Below, in pieces: positions 32,841 through 41,805 of a stretch of 59,065 bases of DNA; within the stretch, counting starts at the first letter, position 1; the number at the start of each line of letters is the position of its first letter. The position numbers and the translations under genes were made by a program. A model generated the notes under the pieces. It saw nothing but the letters and a program-made list of their open reading frames with translations. It had not been told where the DNA came from and ran no database searches. The DNA is from an uncultured Oscillospiraceae bacterium (GTDB lineage Bacteria; Bacillota; Clostridia; Oscillospirales; Ruminococcaceae), in assembly GCA_910578255.1 (NCBI GenBank), contig CAJTQM010000009.1:1-59065 (forward strand), written 5' to 3'.

Positions 32841-33146
32841 ATGACATCGAAAGAAAAGGCCGTTGCAATTTTATCCTATTTTGGCCCGCTGTTTCTGCTG
32901 GCGATTTTGCTGGCGCCGGAATCTCATTTTGCCAAGTACCACGCGAACCAGGGGCTGGTCCTCTTTCTTGCCGAGGTTGTGGTCAGCATCCTTATTTATC
33001 TGGGCAGCTATATTCCCTTTATCGGATGGACGTTTCGTTTTCTAAATATCCTTTTGGTGATCCTTTTCTTCTTGGGCTTAAGCCACGCCATCCGCGAGAC
33101 CGAGGAACCGCTCCCCTTTATCGGCGAAATCATGATTTTAAAATGA
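32841..33146 (+). CDS. Small membrane protein, DUF4870/Tic20-like
   Basis: 101 residues with three predicted helices: about 8-24, 40-58 and 60-80. The start SKEKAVAILSYFGPLFLLAIL, the conserved-looking FAKYHANQGLVLF after helix 1 and a short C-terminal tail fit the small DUF4870/Tic20-like membrane proteins, whose biochemical role is unknown. ATG 32841 has AGGTG seven bases upstream; a GTG three codons earlier is possible. It is a single-gene unit with its own promoter and terminator. Confidence 0.8.
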   Translation: MTSKEKAVAILSYFGPLFLLAILLAPESHFAKYHANQGLVLFLAEVVVSILIYLGSYIPFIGWTFRFLNILLVILFFLGLSHAIRETEEPLPFIGEIMILK

Positions 33147-33171
33147 TCCGGCCTTATTTTTCGCGCCATAC

Positions 33172-33213
33172 CAAAAGGGCTTGGGCCTACGTGGCTCAAG
33201 CCCTTTTGTTTTT
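33172..33213. terminator. Bidirectional terminator between the small membrane protein and EamA genes
   Basis: CAAAAGGGCTTG and CAAGCCCTTTTG form the stem, with a TTTTGTTTTT tail on the plus strand. It serves the gene ending at 33146 and the minus-strand gene ending at 33229. Confidence 0.85.
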
Positions 33214-33228
33214 AGCGTCCAAAGCCTT

Positions 33229-34113
33229 TTATGCCTGCGGATGGCGCTTTATCTCCCGGCGGGTCATCATAAACATATAGATCCCCATACCGCAGATCAG
33301 CACATATCCCAAAATACTGTAACGGTCCGGCAGCTGGCCAAACAGGAAAAATCCCAGAAGCGCGGAAAAAATCACCTGTGTATAGTCGTAAACCGATATC
33401 TCCCTGGCCGGCGCGTAGGTATATGCCGCGGTGATGGCAAACTGCCCTCCGGCGCCGGCAACACCGGCCAGCAGCAAAAACAGAATCTGCTGCAGCTGCA
33501 TCGGGTGATAGAAAAACACAAGGTACGGAAGGGTCACCAGGCAGGAAAAGCCGGAAAAAAACAGGACGATCAAAGGGCCCTTCTCCCCGTTTTCCCCCTT
33601 CATTCCCAGCTTTCGCACCATCGTATAGGCCACACCGGCGCCCAGTCCGCCAATGAGTCCAATAACGGACGGCACAAGATCCATGTTGGCGAAGGTAGGT
33701 TTAATAATAAATAAGCTTCCGACAAACGATCCGATCACCGCGACGATCTGATATAGCTTTAAATTCTCTTTGAGCAGCAGAAAAGAAAACAGGATCGCGA
33801 AAAACGGCGACATTTTGTTAAGCATGGTCGCGTCGGACAAAACCAGATGGTCCACCGCGTAAAAATTGCAGATCACCCCGATTGTCCCGGCGGCGGCGCG
33901 GGTAAACAGCAGCCAAAAATTCTCCTTTTTCCAGCGCACTGGCGTACCAGACCGCTTTAAAACCGCAAAGGCGCAGACCAGCGCCACGATATTGCGAAAA
34001 AACGCCTTCTGTACCGCCGGCAGGTCCCCGGCAGCATGGACGCAGGAATTCATAATGGCGAAAAAGAACGCCGCAGCTAAAACGCATAGTATTCCCTTGT
34101 ACTGTTTGCTCAT
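33229..34113 (-). CDS. EamA/DMT family transporter
   Basis: 294 residues with ten predicted helices in two EamA repeats (roughly residues 1-140 and 150-285). The repeat ends MNKMSPFFAILFSFLLLKENL and YDYTQVIFSALLGFFLFGQLPD are typical. Such proteins export or exchange small metabolites. The gene stands alone; its substrate is unknown. The C-terminus is a short basic tail (TRREIKRHPQA). Confidence 0.88.
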   Translation of the reverse strand: MSKQYKGILCVLAAAFFFAIMNSCVHAAGDLPAVQKAFFRNIVALVCAFAVLKRSGTPVRWKKENFWLLFTRAAAGTIGVICNFYAVDHLVLSDATMLNKMSPFFAILFSFLLLKENLKLYQIVAVIGSFVGSLFIIKPTFANMDLVPSVIGLIGGLGAGVAYTMVRKLGMKGENGEKGPLIVLFFSGFSCLVTLPYLVFFYHPMQLQQILFLLLAGVAGAGGQFAITAAYTYAPAREISVYDYTQVIFSALLGFFLFGQLPDRYSILGYVLICGMGIYMFMMTRREIKRHPQA

Positions 34114-34222
34114 TTTCCCTCTCCACCTTGCGAAATTTTAACCGAACACTTTTACTCTATGCCTTTTTTGCAAAAATGTCAATTCCTGTTTTGAAAAACT
34201 CTTCCAATGCCAAAAGGACGAT

Positions 34223-34256
34223 AAAAACGGATGCAGAAAATCTGCATCCGTTTTTT
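34223..34256 (-). terminator. Terminator of the S10-spc-alpha superoperon
   Basis: AAAAACGGATGCAGA pairs with TCTGCATCCGTTTTT around AAA. On the minus strand it follows the rplQ stop by 13 bases and ends in a run of T. Confidence 0.9.
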
Positions 34257-34268
34257 GCGGGGAAAAAG

Positions 34269-34610
34269 TTATACCAGTTCGATGATTGCCATTTCCGCCG
34301 CGTCGCCGCGCCGGGGGCCGATCTTAATGATGCGGGTATATCCGCCGTTTCTCTCTTTATATTTGGGAGAAATTTCGTCAAATACTTTTTTTGCCACCGC
34401 TTCTTTTGTGATAAAAGAATAGACCTGACGTTTCGCATGAAGGCTGTCGTTCTTGCCGATTGTAATCATCTTTTCGGCCATGGAACGAACTTCTTTTGCT
34501 CTTGTCACGGTGGTTTCGATCTTGCCGTTTTCCAGCAGATAGGTAACCATTGCTCTGAGCATTGCTTTTCTATGGTCAGTCGTTCTGCCGAGTTTTCTTG
34601 CACCTGGCAT
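34269..34610 (-). CDS. rplQ: 50S ribosomal protein L17
   Basis: 113 residues. The N-terminus PGARKLGRTTDHRKAMLRAM is the L17 signature, with YTRIIKIGPRRGDAAEMA near the C-terminus. L17 lines the peptide exit tunnel region of the large subunit. It is the last gene of the superoperon, 33 bases after rpoA, as is usual in firmicutes. Confidence 0.98.
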   Translation of the reverse strand: MPGARKLGRTTDHRKAMLRAMVTYLLENGKIETTVTRAKEVRSMAEKMITIGKNDSLHAKRQVYSFITKEAVAKKVFDEISPKYKERNGGYTRIIKIGPRRGDAAEMAIIELV

Positions 34611-34643
34611 GGAAATTCACTCCTTTACCTGGAATAGTAAGAA

Positions 34644-35606
34644 TTATTCATCCTCATGGGTGAGGTTAAAGCCCAAGGACTGAAGCTTGGAGATAACCTC
34701 CTCCAACGATTTTTTACCGAGGTTTCGAACCTTCATCATCTCTTCCTCGGACTTGCTGATTAGGTCTTCTACTGTATTAATGCCTGCGCGCTTGAGGCAA
34801 TTAAAGGAACGCACAGACAGGTCAAGTTCTTCAATGGTCATCTCAAGGATCTTTTCTTTTCCGTTATCGTCCTTTTCCACCATAATCTCGGTGTGATAGG
34901 TTTCGTCGGAAAGATCAACAAACAGGTTGAGATGTTCGTTGAGGACCTTGGCGCCTAAAGAAACGGCTTCCTTTGCAGAAATCGTACCATCTGTCCACAC
35001 TTCCAGCGTCAGCTTGTCATAGTCGGTAATCTGCTCGACGCGGGTGTTTTCCACAGTATAATTTACCTTCAGCACAGGGGTATAAATGCTGTCCACCGGA
35101 ATCACTCCCAGGACAGATGGACCGGCCGCCGACTGTATCTGCTTGTTCCGCTCCGCCGGGATATATCCGCGGCCGCGGTCCAGGGTCAATTCCATATACA
35201 GTTTGGCTCCTGCGCCCAGGGTTGCAATGTGCATGCCGGGATTCAAAATCTCAACCTCTGAATCCGTTGTGATGGAATCTGCCGTTACTTCGCATTCACC
35301 GGCTGCGTCAATGACCACGGTTTTGGGTCCGTTGCAAAAAAGTTTGGCGGTCAGATTTTTGATGTTCAGAACGATCTCGGTCACATCTTCCTTCACACCG
35401 GGTACAGTGGAGAATTCATGCTGAACGCCGTCGATCTTAATCGACGTGACAGCAACGCCAGGGAGCGAGGAGAGAAGCACCCTGCGCAGGCCGTTGCCCA
35501 ACGTGGTGCCGAAGCCGCGCTCGAGAGGTTCAACGACGAATTTGCCGTATGTGCCGTCCGGCTTCATTTCAGCCGTCTCAATTCTTGGCTTTTCAATTTC
35601 AATCAA
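34644..35606 (-). CDS. rpoA: RNA polymerase alpha subunit
   Basis: 320 residues. The N-terminal assembly domain (MIEIEKPRIE, then GNGLRRVLLSSLPG) and the C-terminal DNA/activator-binding domain (LSVRSFNCLKRAGINTVEDL, RNLGKKSLEEV) are both complete. The start is TTG 35606 with AAGGAGG at the right distance; the protein sequence supports it. It lies 132 bases after rpsD, the widest gap in this half of the operon, which may hold a weak internal promoter. Confidence 0.98.
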   Translation of the reverse strand: MIEIEKPRIETAEMKPDGTYGKFVVEPLERGFGTTLGNGLRRVLLSSLPGVAVTSIKIDGVQHEFSTVPGVKEDVTEIVLNIKNLTAKLFCNGPKTVVIDAAGECEVTADSITTDSEVEILNPGMHIATLGAGAKLYMELTLDRGRGYIPAERNKQIQSAAGPSVLGVIPVDSIYTPVLKVNYTVENTRVEQITDYDKLTLEVWTDGTISAKEAVSLGAKVLNEHLNLFVDLSDETYHTEIMVEKDDNGKEKILEMTIEELDLSVRSFNCLKRAGINTVEDLISKSEEEMMKVRNLGKKSLEEVISKLQSLGFNLTHEDE

Positions 35607-35738
35607 AGTAAACCCTCCTTATAGGACAAACATCGGGTTTGTCATGTTGATCGCGTTCCCTTGCCGATTATCTAAAACACGCATTCCAAAACAAAAACGG
35701 GGTTTTGCCAAAATATTTTTGACATTGTAAAGCCCTTC

Positions 35739-36368
35739 TTATTTGGAGTACAACTCTACGATCAGATGCTCCTCAACCTCAAGGTCGATATCCTCGCGGT
35801 TGGGCAGACGAACAACCGACGCCGTCATCTGGTCGCTGTTTCTGTCGATCCACATGGGAACCGGACGGGCGCCGTTGATCTCAACAATCGCTTTCAGTTT
35901 TTCGCTGTTTTTAAAGGCATCAGCAACAGCAATCACATCACCCGCTTTGCAAAGATAAGAGGGAATGTTTACCTTTTTGCCGTTTACGGTAAAGTGACGA
36001 TGCAAAACCAGCTGTCTTGCTTCTTTTCTAGAATTGGCGAAGCCGGCTCTGTAAACAATATTGTCCAGACGGCTCTCTAAAAAGCGCAGAAGATTTTCAC
36101 CGGCCATACCGGGTCTTCTCTCCGCCATTTCATAGTAATGGTAGAACTGGTTTTCAGATACGCCGTAAAAACGCTTGGTTTTCTGTTTGGCGCGCAGCTG
36201 AATCCCATATTCAGAAACTTTCTTGCGGCCCTGACCATGTTGGCCGGGAACCGCGCCTTTACGGGTTACGATTGCACATTTATCCGAATAGCATCTCTCA
36301 CCCTTCAGGAACAGCTTTTGGCCTTCTCTTCTGCACAGTCTGCAGGAAGCGCCAGTATATCTTGCCAT
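35739..36368 (-). CDS. rpsD: 30S ribosomal protein S4
   Basis: 209 residues. The N-terminus carries four Cys in a zinc-type arrangement (CRLC, then CYSDKC), so it is the metal-binding form of S4. An S4 RNA-binding domain follows (RLDNIVYRAGFANSRKEARQLVLH). S4 starts 30S assembly by binding 16S rRNA. It lies 21 bases after rpsK. Confidence 0.98.
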   Translation of the reverse strand: MARYTGASCRLCRREGQKLFLKGERCYSDKCAIVTRKGAVPGQHGQGRKKVSEYGIQLRAKQKTKRFYGVSENQFYHYYEMAERRPGMAGENLLRFLESRLDNIVYRAGFANSRKEARQLVLHRHFTVNGKKVNIPSYLCKAGDVIAVADAFKNSEKLKAIVEINGARPVPMWIDRNSDQMTASVVRLPNREDIDLEVEEHLIVELYSK

Positions 36369-36389
36369 ATGGTTATACCTCCTTGATGG

Positions 36390-36788
36390 TTAGACGCGTC
36401 TTCTCTTAGGCGGGCGGCATCCGTTGTGGGGAATGGGGGTCACGTCTTTGATCATGCTGACCTCCAGACCAGCGGCCTGTAATGCGCGGATTGCAGCCTC
36501 GCGCCCGGAACCGGGGCCTTTTACATATACTTCAACGGTTTTCAGTCCATGCTCCATTGCAGCTTTGGCAGCAGTTTCCGCAGCGGTCTGCGCTGCATAC
36601 GGCGTCGATTTTCTAGAGCCTCTAAAGCCCAATCCGCCGGCGCTTGCCCAGCTGAGTGCATTACCCTGTACATCGGTAATGGTTACAATGGTGTTATTAA
36701 AGGTGGACTGGATATGAGCCGCGCCGCGTTCGATGTTTTTCTTCTCGCGGCGTCTGCGGGTGGCTTTTTTGGTTACGGCTTTTGCCAT
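36390..36788 (-). CDS. rpsK: 30S ribosomal protein S11
   Basis: 132 residues with a basic N-terminal tail (TKKATRRRREKKN), the core AHIQSTFNNTIVTITD and the C-terminal TPIPHNGCRPPKRRRV. S11 sits on the 30S platform at the mRNA exit side. GGGAGG lies upstream of its ATG. Spacing to rpsM is 21 bases. Confidence 0.98.
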   Translation of the reverse strand: MAKAVTKKATRRRREKKNIERGAAHIQSTFNNTIVTITDVQGNALSWASAGGLGFRGSRKSTPYAAQTAAETAAKAAMEHGLKTVEVYVKGPGSGREAAIRALQAAGLEVSMIKDVTPIPHNGCRPPKRRRV

Positions 36789-36809
36789 CTCAGTTATCCC
36801 TCCCTAAAT

Positions 36810-37178
36810 TTACTTCTTCTTGTTAGCGATTGTCTTCTTCGGGCCTTTGCGGGTACGCGCATTGGTTTTGGTGCGCTGTCCTCTAACGGGCAGTCCCCTT
36901 CTGTGGCGCAGACCGCGATAGCAGCCGATTTCGGTCAATCTCTTAATATCCAAGGCGACAGCACGCCGCAGGTCGCCTTCCACCTGCAAATGCTTGTCAA
37001 TGTACTCACGCAGCTTGGAAACATCGTCTTCGGACATATCCTTTACTCTGATATCGGGATTTACGCCGGTTGCTTTGAGAATCTCGTTTGCAGTTCTGCG
37101 GCCGATACCAAAGATATAGGTCAGGCCGATTTCAATGCGTTTTTCTCTCGGCAAGTCAACACCAGCTATACGAGCCAT
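36810..37178 (-). CDS. rpsM: 30S ribosomal protein S13
   Basis: 122 residues. MARIAGVDLPREKR, the helix-hairpin-helix TYIFGIGRRTANEIL and the C-terminal RHRRGLPVRGQRTKTNARTRKG tail are all standard. S13 contacts the P-site tRNA and the 50S subunit. Confidence 0.98.
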   Translation of the reverse strand: MARIAGVDLPREKRIEIGLTYIFGIGRRTANEILKATGVNPDIRVKDMSEDDVSKLREYIDKHLQVEGDLRRAVALDIKRLTEIGCYRGLRHRRGLPVRGQRTKTNARTRKGPKKTIANKKK

Positions 37179-37262
37179 ACTTTTGTTGCACCTCCATTAT
37201 ATCGGTTGCCGCGCCGGGTCCGGCCAAAACGGTCCGGCAGCAGGGCACGGTCTTTTGCGCCG

Positions 37263-37376
37263 TTAGCCCTGGCGCTGTTTGTGCTTGGGATTCGTACAAA
37301 TCACCATAATGCGGCCTTTACGCTTGATGATTTTACATTTTTCGCAGATGGGTTTTACGGAAGGTCTGACTTTCAT
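37263..37376 (-). CDS. rpmJ: 50S ribosomal protein L36
   Basis: 37 residues: MKVRPSVKPICEKCK at the N-terminus and CTNPKHKQRQG at the C-terminus. C11, C14, C27 and H32 give the zinc-binding form. GGAGG lies before the ATG. It has the expected place between infA and rpsM. Confidence 0.97.
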   Translation of the reverse strand: MKVRPSVKPICEKCKIIKRKGRIMVICTNPKHKQRQG

Positions 37377-37410
37377 TTTCCAATACCTCCTATACCTTTC
37401 CGAAACGAAA

Positions 37411-37629
37411 CTATTTGGAACGCCACGTAATGCGCCCCTTGGTCAAATCGTAAGGGGACATTTCCACCGTGACCTTATCTCCCGGCAGGATACGGATAAA
37501 ATTCATCCGCAGTTTACCGGAAATGTGCGCTAAAATAACATGTTTATTGGGCAATTCAACCTGGAATTGCGCGTTGGGCAAGGCTTCGAGGACTGTGCCT
37601 TCAATCTCAATAACGTCTTCCTTCGACAA
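37411..37629 (-). CDS. infA: Translation initiation factor IF-1
   Basis: 72 residues, a single OB-fold (VIEIEGTVLEALPNAQFQVEL, then RILPGDKVTVEMSPYDLTKGRI). IF-1 binds the 30S A site during initiation. The start is TTG 37629, fixed by GGGAGG nine bases upstream and by the usual IF-1 N-terminus (x-SKEDVIE). Starting further upstream would add a tail unlike the family. Confidence 0.97.
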   Translation of the reverse strand: MSKEDVIEIEGTVLEALPNAQFQVELPNKHVILAHISGKLRMNFIRILPGDKVTVEMSPYDLTKGRITWRSK

Positions 37630-37659
37630 GCAAATACCTCCCTTTGACGCACGCAATGC

Positions 37660-37926
37660 TCATACGTTTTCCCCCTGCTGCCCGTCTGGGTAGTTAAAGG
37701 GGTGCAGCAGCCGTCTCAATTGATTGTTTGTCGCAAAATCTTCTGCCCGGACCTGCAGGTTGGTTTTTTTCAGATGCTTGGGATTTTTTCGCTTTGGCTT
37801 TTCCAGCGGACGGACTTTTCCATCCGCAATCCAGGCAAAGCCATCCTCCACCTTCACTGTCAGATAAAAACGCTGGGCGTCTCTGCCGGAAACCGATTTT
37901 ACGACACAGCCTTTTTTGATTTCCAC
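37660..37926 (-). CDS. KOW-domain RNA-binding protein (L14e-like)
   Basis: 88 residues. The first half is a KOW-type beta domain (EIKKGCVVKSVSGRDAQRFY), then a basic linker (RPLEKPKRKNPKHLKKT). Clostridia often carry this small L14e/L6e-like protein exactly here, between map and infA. The role is presumed to be ribosome or RNA binding; no function is proven to my knowledge. The start is GTG 37926 with GGGGG upstream. Confidence 0.88.
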   Translation of the reverse strand: MEIKKGCVVKSVSGRDAQRFYLTVKVEDGFAWIADGKVRPLEKPKRKNPKHLKKTNLQVRAEDFATNNQLRRLLHPFNYPDGQQGENV

Positions 37927-37939
37927 CTCTCGACCCCCT

Positions 37940-38689
37940 TTAAGGCGTCGTTAAAATCACCGGTCCTTGTTCGGTGATCGCGATGGTATGCTCAAAGTGG
38001 GCTGACAAGCTTCCGCTTTTGGTAACGACCGTCCAGTCATTGTCCAGCACACGGACCCCTTCGCCTTTTTGGTTGACCATCGGCTCAATGGCGATGGTCA
38101 TACCGGGAACCAGGCGAACCCCGTGTCCGGGCCGGCCGAAATTGGGGATCTCCGGCGCCTCGTGCAGGTCGCGGCCTACGCCGTGGCCCACATACTGGCG
38201 GACAACCGCAAAGCCGTTTTCTTCTACCAGCGATTGCACCGCCGCGCCAATATCGCCAACCCGGCTACCGGCCAAAGCCGCTTTAATTCCCAAATAAAGA
38301 CTCTTTTGGGTTACGTCCAAAAGCTTCTGCGCCTCGGGGCTGATTTTACCCACCGGAAAGGTGAAAGCGTTATCTCCATGAAACCCGTCGATATATGCGC
38401 CCACATCCACGCTAACGATATCCCCTTCCCGCAAAACGCGGCCGGACGAAGGAATTCCGTGGATTACCTCGTCGTTTACCGAGATGCAGGCCGTTCCGGG
38501 AAAACCGTTATAGCCCAAAAAGGAGGGTTTTGCGCCTTGGCTGACGATAAAATGGTGGATGATCCGGTCCAGTTCCTGGGTCGTCATGCCCGCCCGGATG
38601 TTTTCGCCCGCCACCTGCAATGCCTGTGAAGAGATCTGACAGGCTTTTTTCATCCTCTCCAACTCGGATTTGTTTTTTAGCTGAATCAT
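37940..38689 (-). CDS. map: Methionine aminopeptidase, type I
   Basis: 249 residues. It removes the initiator Met. The five metal ligands are present in order: two Asp (VDVGAYIDGFHGDNAF), a His (GHGVGRDLHEAPEI) and two Glu (TIAIEPM and a Glu in the final AITEQGPV). It starts five bases after adk. Confidence 0.97.
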   Translation of the reverse strand: MIQLKNKSELERMKKACQISSQALQVAGENIRAGMTTQELDRIIHHFIVSQGAKPSFLGYNGFPGTACISVNDEVIHGIPSSGRVLREGDIVSVDVGAYIDGFHGDNAFTFPVGKISPEAQKLLDVTQKSLYLGIKAALAGSRVGDIGAAVQSLVEENGFAVVRQYVGHGVGRDLHEAPEIPNFGRPGHGVRLVPGMTIAIEPMVNQKGEGVRVLDNDWTVVTKSGSLSAHFEHTIAITEQGPVILTTP

Positions 38690-38694
38690 GCGCT

Positions 38695-39327
38695 TTACGC
38701 CTCCAGCGCTTTCAGCACCAGCGCACTGGTGTCGGCCACGTCCTCCTGGCCATTGATCACGACCAGCTTTCCGGCCTTTTTGTAGTAGTCACACAAAGGC
38801 TCGGTAGACGCATGATAAACTTTCAGCCGTTCTTGAATGGTTTCCGGCTGGTCGTCCTTGCGGATGATCAGCTTGCCACCACAACGGTCGCACACATTCT
38901 CTTTAGCGGAAGGTTTAAACGCCACATGATAGCTGGCTCCGCAGCTTTCGCAGACCCGCCGGCCGGACAGCCGTTTTTGAATTGTCTCGTCCGGTACCTC
39001 GATATCCAGGACCTTGTGGATGACAATTCCCATGGCGTCCAGCGCCTCGGCTTGGGGAACCGTTCTGGGGAACCCGTCCAGGATAAAGCCATTTTGGCAA
39101 TCGTCCTGAGCCAGACGCTCTTTGATGATCGCGATGACCACCTCGTCCGGAACCAGAGCGCCGGCGTCCATATAGGATTTGGCCTTCTGACCCAGTTCGG
39201 TCCCGTTTTTCAGCGCCTCACGAATGATATTTCCGGTGCTGATGGCCGGAATTTTCAGCTTGTCGCAGATCACCTCGGCCTGTGTGCCTTTTCCCGCGCC
39301 AGGTGCGCCTAACAGGATTAAATTCAT
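38695..39327 (-). CDS. adk: Adenylate kinase
   Basis: 210 residues. It balances AMP, ADP and ATP. P-loop GAPGAGKGT (7-15), FPRTVPQAE and a long LID domain with a four-Cys zinc site (C126, C129, C146, C149), the gram-positive zinc form. Placed between secY and map as in most firmicutes. Confidence 0.98.
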   Translation of the reverse strand: MNLILLGAPGAGKGTQAEVICDKLKIPAISTGNIIREALKNGTELGQKAKSYMDAGALVPDEVVIAIIKERLAQDDCQNGFILDGFPRTVPQAEALDAMGIVIHKVLDIEVPDETIQKRLSGRRVCESCGASYHVAFKPSAKENVCDRCGGKLIIRKDDQPETIQERLKVYHASTEPLCDYYKKAGKLVVINGQEDVADTSALVLKALEA

Positions 39328-39340
39328 ATTCGCCCCTCCA

Positions 39341-40639
39341 TTATTCCAAGAAGCCCTTGTAATGACGCATCATCATTTCAGACTCCAGCTGACGGACTGT
39401 ATCCAAGGCAACGCCGACGACGATCAGGATCGAAGTACCGCCTAGCGAAATGTTCATGCCGGTAATGGCGGTGAGCAAAATCGGCAGGGTGGCAACCAGG
39501 CCCAGGAAAAGAGCGCCCACCAGGGTGATTTTGGAAATGACCCGGGTGATAAACTCCGTAGTCGGCCGGCCAGGACGAATGCCGGGGATCGCGCCATTAT
39601 TCTTTTGCAGATTATTGGCCATTTCCACCGGGTTATACTGAATCGCCACATAGAAGTAGTTAAACATGATGATCAGAATGATATAGATCATGGCATACCA
39701 GCCGGTATTGTAGTTGAAGATGCTTAAAAACTTATACAAAAGCCCTTCGGTATTCAGGGGAACGAACGCCTTAATTGTCCCGGGAATCGCCAGAATAGAA
39801 CTGGCAAAGATAATCGGTAGAACGCCGGACATATTGACCTTAATGGGCATAAAGGTCGACTGGCCGCCATACATTTTTCTTCCGACCACCCGTTTTGCGT
39901 ACTGCACCGGAATCCGCCGCTCCGCCGAGGTCATGACCACGATAAACACGATCATCACCAAAAACAGAATCAGAACCAGCGGCACATAGAAATAGTACTT
40001 GGTGGACTCGGCGCCCATCTGAAAGTAACGCCACATGGTCAGTACGGCGGAGCCGCCGCGGGACAAAATACCGGCAAACAGAATCATAGAAATGCCGTTG
40101 CCAATGCCCTTGGCGTCAATCTGATCGCCCAGAAAGACAATCAGCGCCGAGCCGGCGGTAAAGGTCATGATAATCACAACCGCCGAGAAAAATCCGGCAA
40201 AGCCCTTGGTGTAAACCAATGCACCCTGGTTTCTTAATAAGAACCAGTAGGCCAGCGCCTGGACAAAGCCCAGACCGATACCGGTGTACCGGGTAACCCG
40301 GTTGAGTTTCTTTCTGCCGTCCTCGCCCTCTTTGCTCATCCGCTCCAAAGCCGGAATCGCAACGGTTAAAAGCTGGATTACGATGGAGCCGGTGATGTAG
40401 GGGCTGATGGACATGGCAAAAATGGTTGCGTTGGAAAACGCGCCGCCGGTTAAAACGTCAATATAGCCCAGCAGGTTGCCGTCGCCCGCGTTGGACATCC
40501 AGGTCTGCATGACGCTGGCGTCGAGAAACGGGACGGGAATCGCGCTTCCGATGCGGAAGATCAAAAGGATTAAAGCGGTGAACAGAATCTTCTTTCTTAA
40601 GTCCGCGATTTTCCACGCGTTTCTAATGGTATCGAACAT
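39341..40639 (-). CDS. secY: Preprotein translocase subunit SecY
   Basis: 432 residues with ten membrane helices. It forms the Sec channel for protein export. MFDTIRNAWKIADLRKKILFT, the plug region GNLLGYIDVLTGGAF, and the basic cytoplasmic loop SAERRIPVQYAKRVVGRKMYGG are diagnostic. It begins two bases after rplO. Confidence 0.98.
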   Translation of the reverse strand: MFDTIRNAWKIADLRKKILFTALILLIFRIGSAIPVPFLDASVMQTWMSNAGDGNLLGYIDVLTGGAFSNATIFAMSISPYITGSIVIQLLTVAIPALERMSKEGEDGRKKLNRVTRYTGIGLGFVQALAYWFLLRNQGALVYTKGFAGFFSAVVIIMTFTAGSALIVFLGDQIDAKGIGNGISMILFAGILSRGGSAVLTMWRYFQMGAESTKYYFYVPLVLILFLVMIVFIVVMTSAERRIPVQYAKRVVGRKMYGGQSTFMPIKVNMSGVLPIIFASSILAIPGTIKAFVPLNTEGLLYKFLSIFNYNTGWYAMIYIILIIMFNYFYVAIQYNPVEMANNLQKNNGAIPGIRPGRPTTEFITRVISKITLVGALFLGLVATLPILLTAITGMNISLGGTSILIVVGVALDTVRQLESEMMMRHYKGFLE

Positions 40640-40641
40640 TC

Positions 40642-41082
40642 TTATTTCACCTCGGCTTTCCCGCCTGCCTCCTCAATTTTCTGCTTGGCAGACGCGGAGA
40701 AAGCTGCGGCATTCACAGTCAGTTTCTTGGTCAGTTCGCCTTTTCCAAGAATCTTTACGCCGTCCAGCGTTTTTTTCAGAAGACCGGCGGCAAGGATTGC
40801 GTTGGCGTCTACAACCGCGCCGTCCTCAAAACGGTTCAGATCCGATACGTTGATCGTAGCGTATTTTGTTGCGAAAATGTTGTTAAATCCTCTTTTGGGA
40901 ACTCGTCTTGCCAGCGGCATCTGACCGCCTTCAAAGCCGGGTCTTACGCCGCCGCCGGAACGGGCGTTCTGACCCTTGTGGCCCTTGCCCGCCGTTTTAC
41001 CGTTGCCGGAACCGTGACCTCTGCCTTTACGGAAGACGTCTTTGTTAGAACCAGGCGCCGGAGAAAGCTCGTGCAGTTTCAT
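40642..41082 (-). CDS. rplO: 50S ribosomal protein L15
   Basis: 146 residues. MKLHELSPAPGSNKDVFRKG and the Gly-rich RGHGSGNGKTAGKGHKGQ tail that threads into 23S rRNA are typical. GGAGG precedes the ATG; rpmD ends 20 bases upstream. Confidence 0.98.
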   Translation of the reverse strand: MKLHELSPAPGSNKDVFRKGRGHGSGNGKTAGKGHKGQNARSGGGVRPGFEGGQMPLARRVPKRGFNNIFATKYATINVSDLNRFEDGAVVDANAILAAGLLKKTLDGVKILGKGELTKKLTVNAAAFSASAKQKIEEAGGKAEVK

Positions 41083-41102
41083 GGTGCTTGCACCTCCTTG
41101 TT

Positions 41103-41279
41103 TTACGCTTCGGTTACCTCAACGAGGTGAGAAATCTTGGCAATTTTGCCGCGGGTGGCCTCGTTATCAGGCTGTGTTGTCTCATTACCGATTTTTCTGA
41201 GCCCCAGAGCATATGCAGTGGCAATCTGGTCTTTTTTTCTGCCGTTCAGGCTTTTAACCAATTTGATTTTCATAGCCAT
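41103..41279 (-). CDS. rpmD: 50S ribosomal protein L30
   Basis: 58 residues starting MAMKIKLVKSLNGRKKDQ, with ALGLRKIGNETTQPDNEATRG in the middle, the normal L30 pattern. ATG 41279 is four bases from AAGGAGG; a second ATG two codons on is better spaced and could also be used. It fills the gap between rpsE and rplO. Confidence 0.95.
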   Translation of the reverse strand: MAMKIKLVKSLNGRKKDQIATAYALGLRKIGNETTQPDNEATRGKIAKISHLVEVTEA

Positions 41280-41288
41280 GCTGCCTCC

Positions 41289-41789
41289 TTAACCCAAAAT
41301 CTGCTCAACGGATTTGCCGCGGATGGCCGCGACCTCGTCAGCACTTTTCAAAGACGCCAGTCCAGCGATGGTGGCGTTTACAACGTTGCAGGGATTGTTG
41401 GAACGCAGGCATTTGGTACGAATGTCGCTGATGCCCGCAACCTCCATGACCGCACGGACCGGGCCGCCGGCGATAACGCCTGTACCGCGGGGAGCCGGCT
41501 TCATCAGCACGCGGCCTGCGCCGAACGCGCCGATTACCTCGTGGGGGATGGTGGTTCCTCGCAGGGAGATGTGGATCAGATTTTTCTTGGCGTCCTCAAT
41601 TCCTTTGCGGATCGCGTCCGGAACCTCGGAGGACTTACCCAATCCAAAGCCGATGGTGCCGTTTCCGTCGCCTACAACGACCAACGCGGCAAACTTAAAG
41701 ATACGGCCGCCCTTAACCGTTTTGGATACACGGTTAATGGCAACGACCTTCTCTTGCAGGTCCAAAGTAGAACCGTCAATTCGAGCCAT
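41289..41789 (-). CDS. rpsE: 30S ribosomal protein S5
   Basis: 166 residues. The dsRNA-binding-like N-terminal half (EKVVAINRVSKTVKGGRIFKF) and the second half (GTGVIAGGPVRAVMEVAGI) are complete. S5 takes part in decoding accuracy. Spacing to rplR is 16 bases. Confidence 0.98.
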   Translation of the reverse strand: MARIDGSTLDLQEKVVAINRVSKTVKGGRIFKFAALVVVGDGNGTIGFGLGKSSEVPDAIRKGIEDAKKNLIHISLRGTTIPHEVIGAFGAGRVLMKPAPRGTGVIAGGPVRAVMEVAGISDIRTKCLRSNNPCNVVNATIAGLASLKSADEVAAIRGKSVEQILG

Positions 41790-41805
41790 GTGTTTTCCTC
41801 CTTCT

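Noticed and set aside
35607..35738. Internal promoter before rpoA
   Set aside because: TTGTTT and GATAAT with a 16-base spacer are present on the minus strand but too weak to claim.
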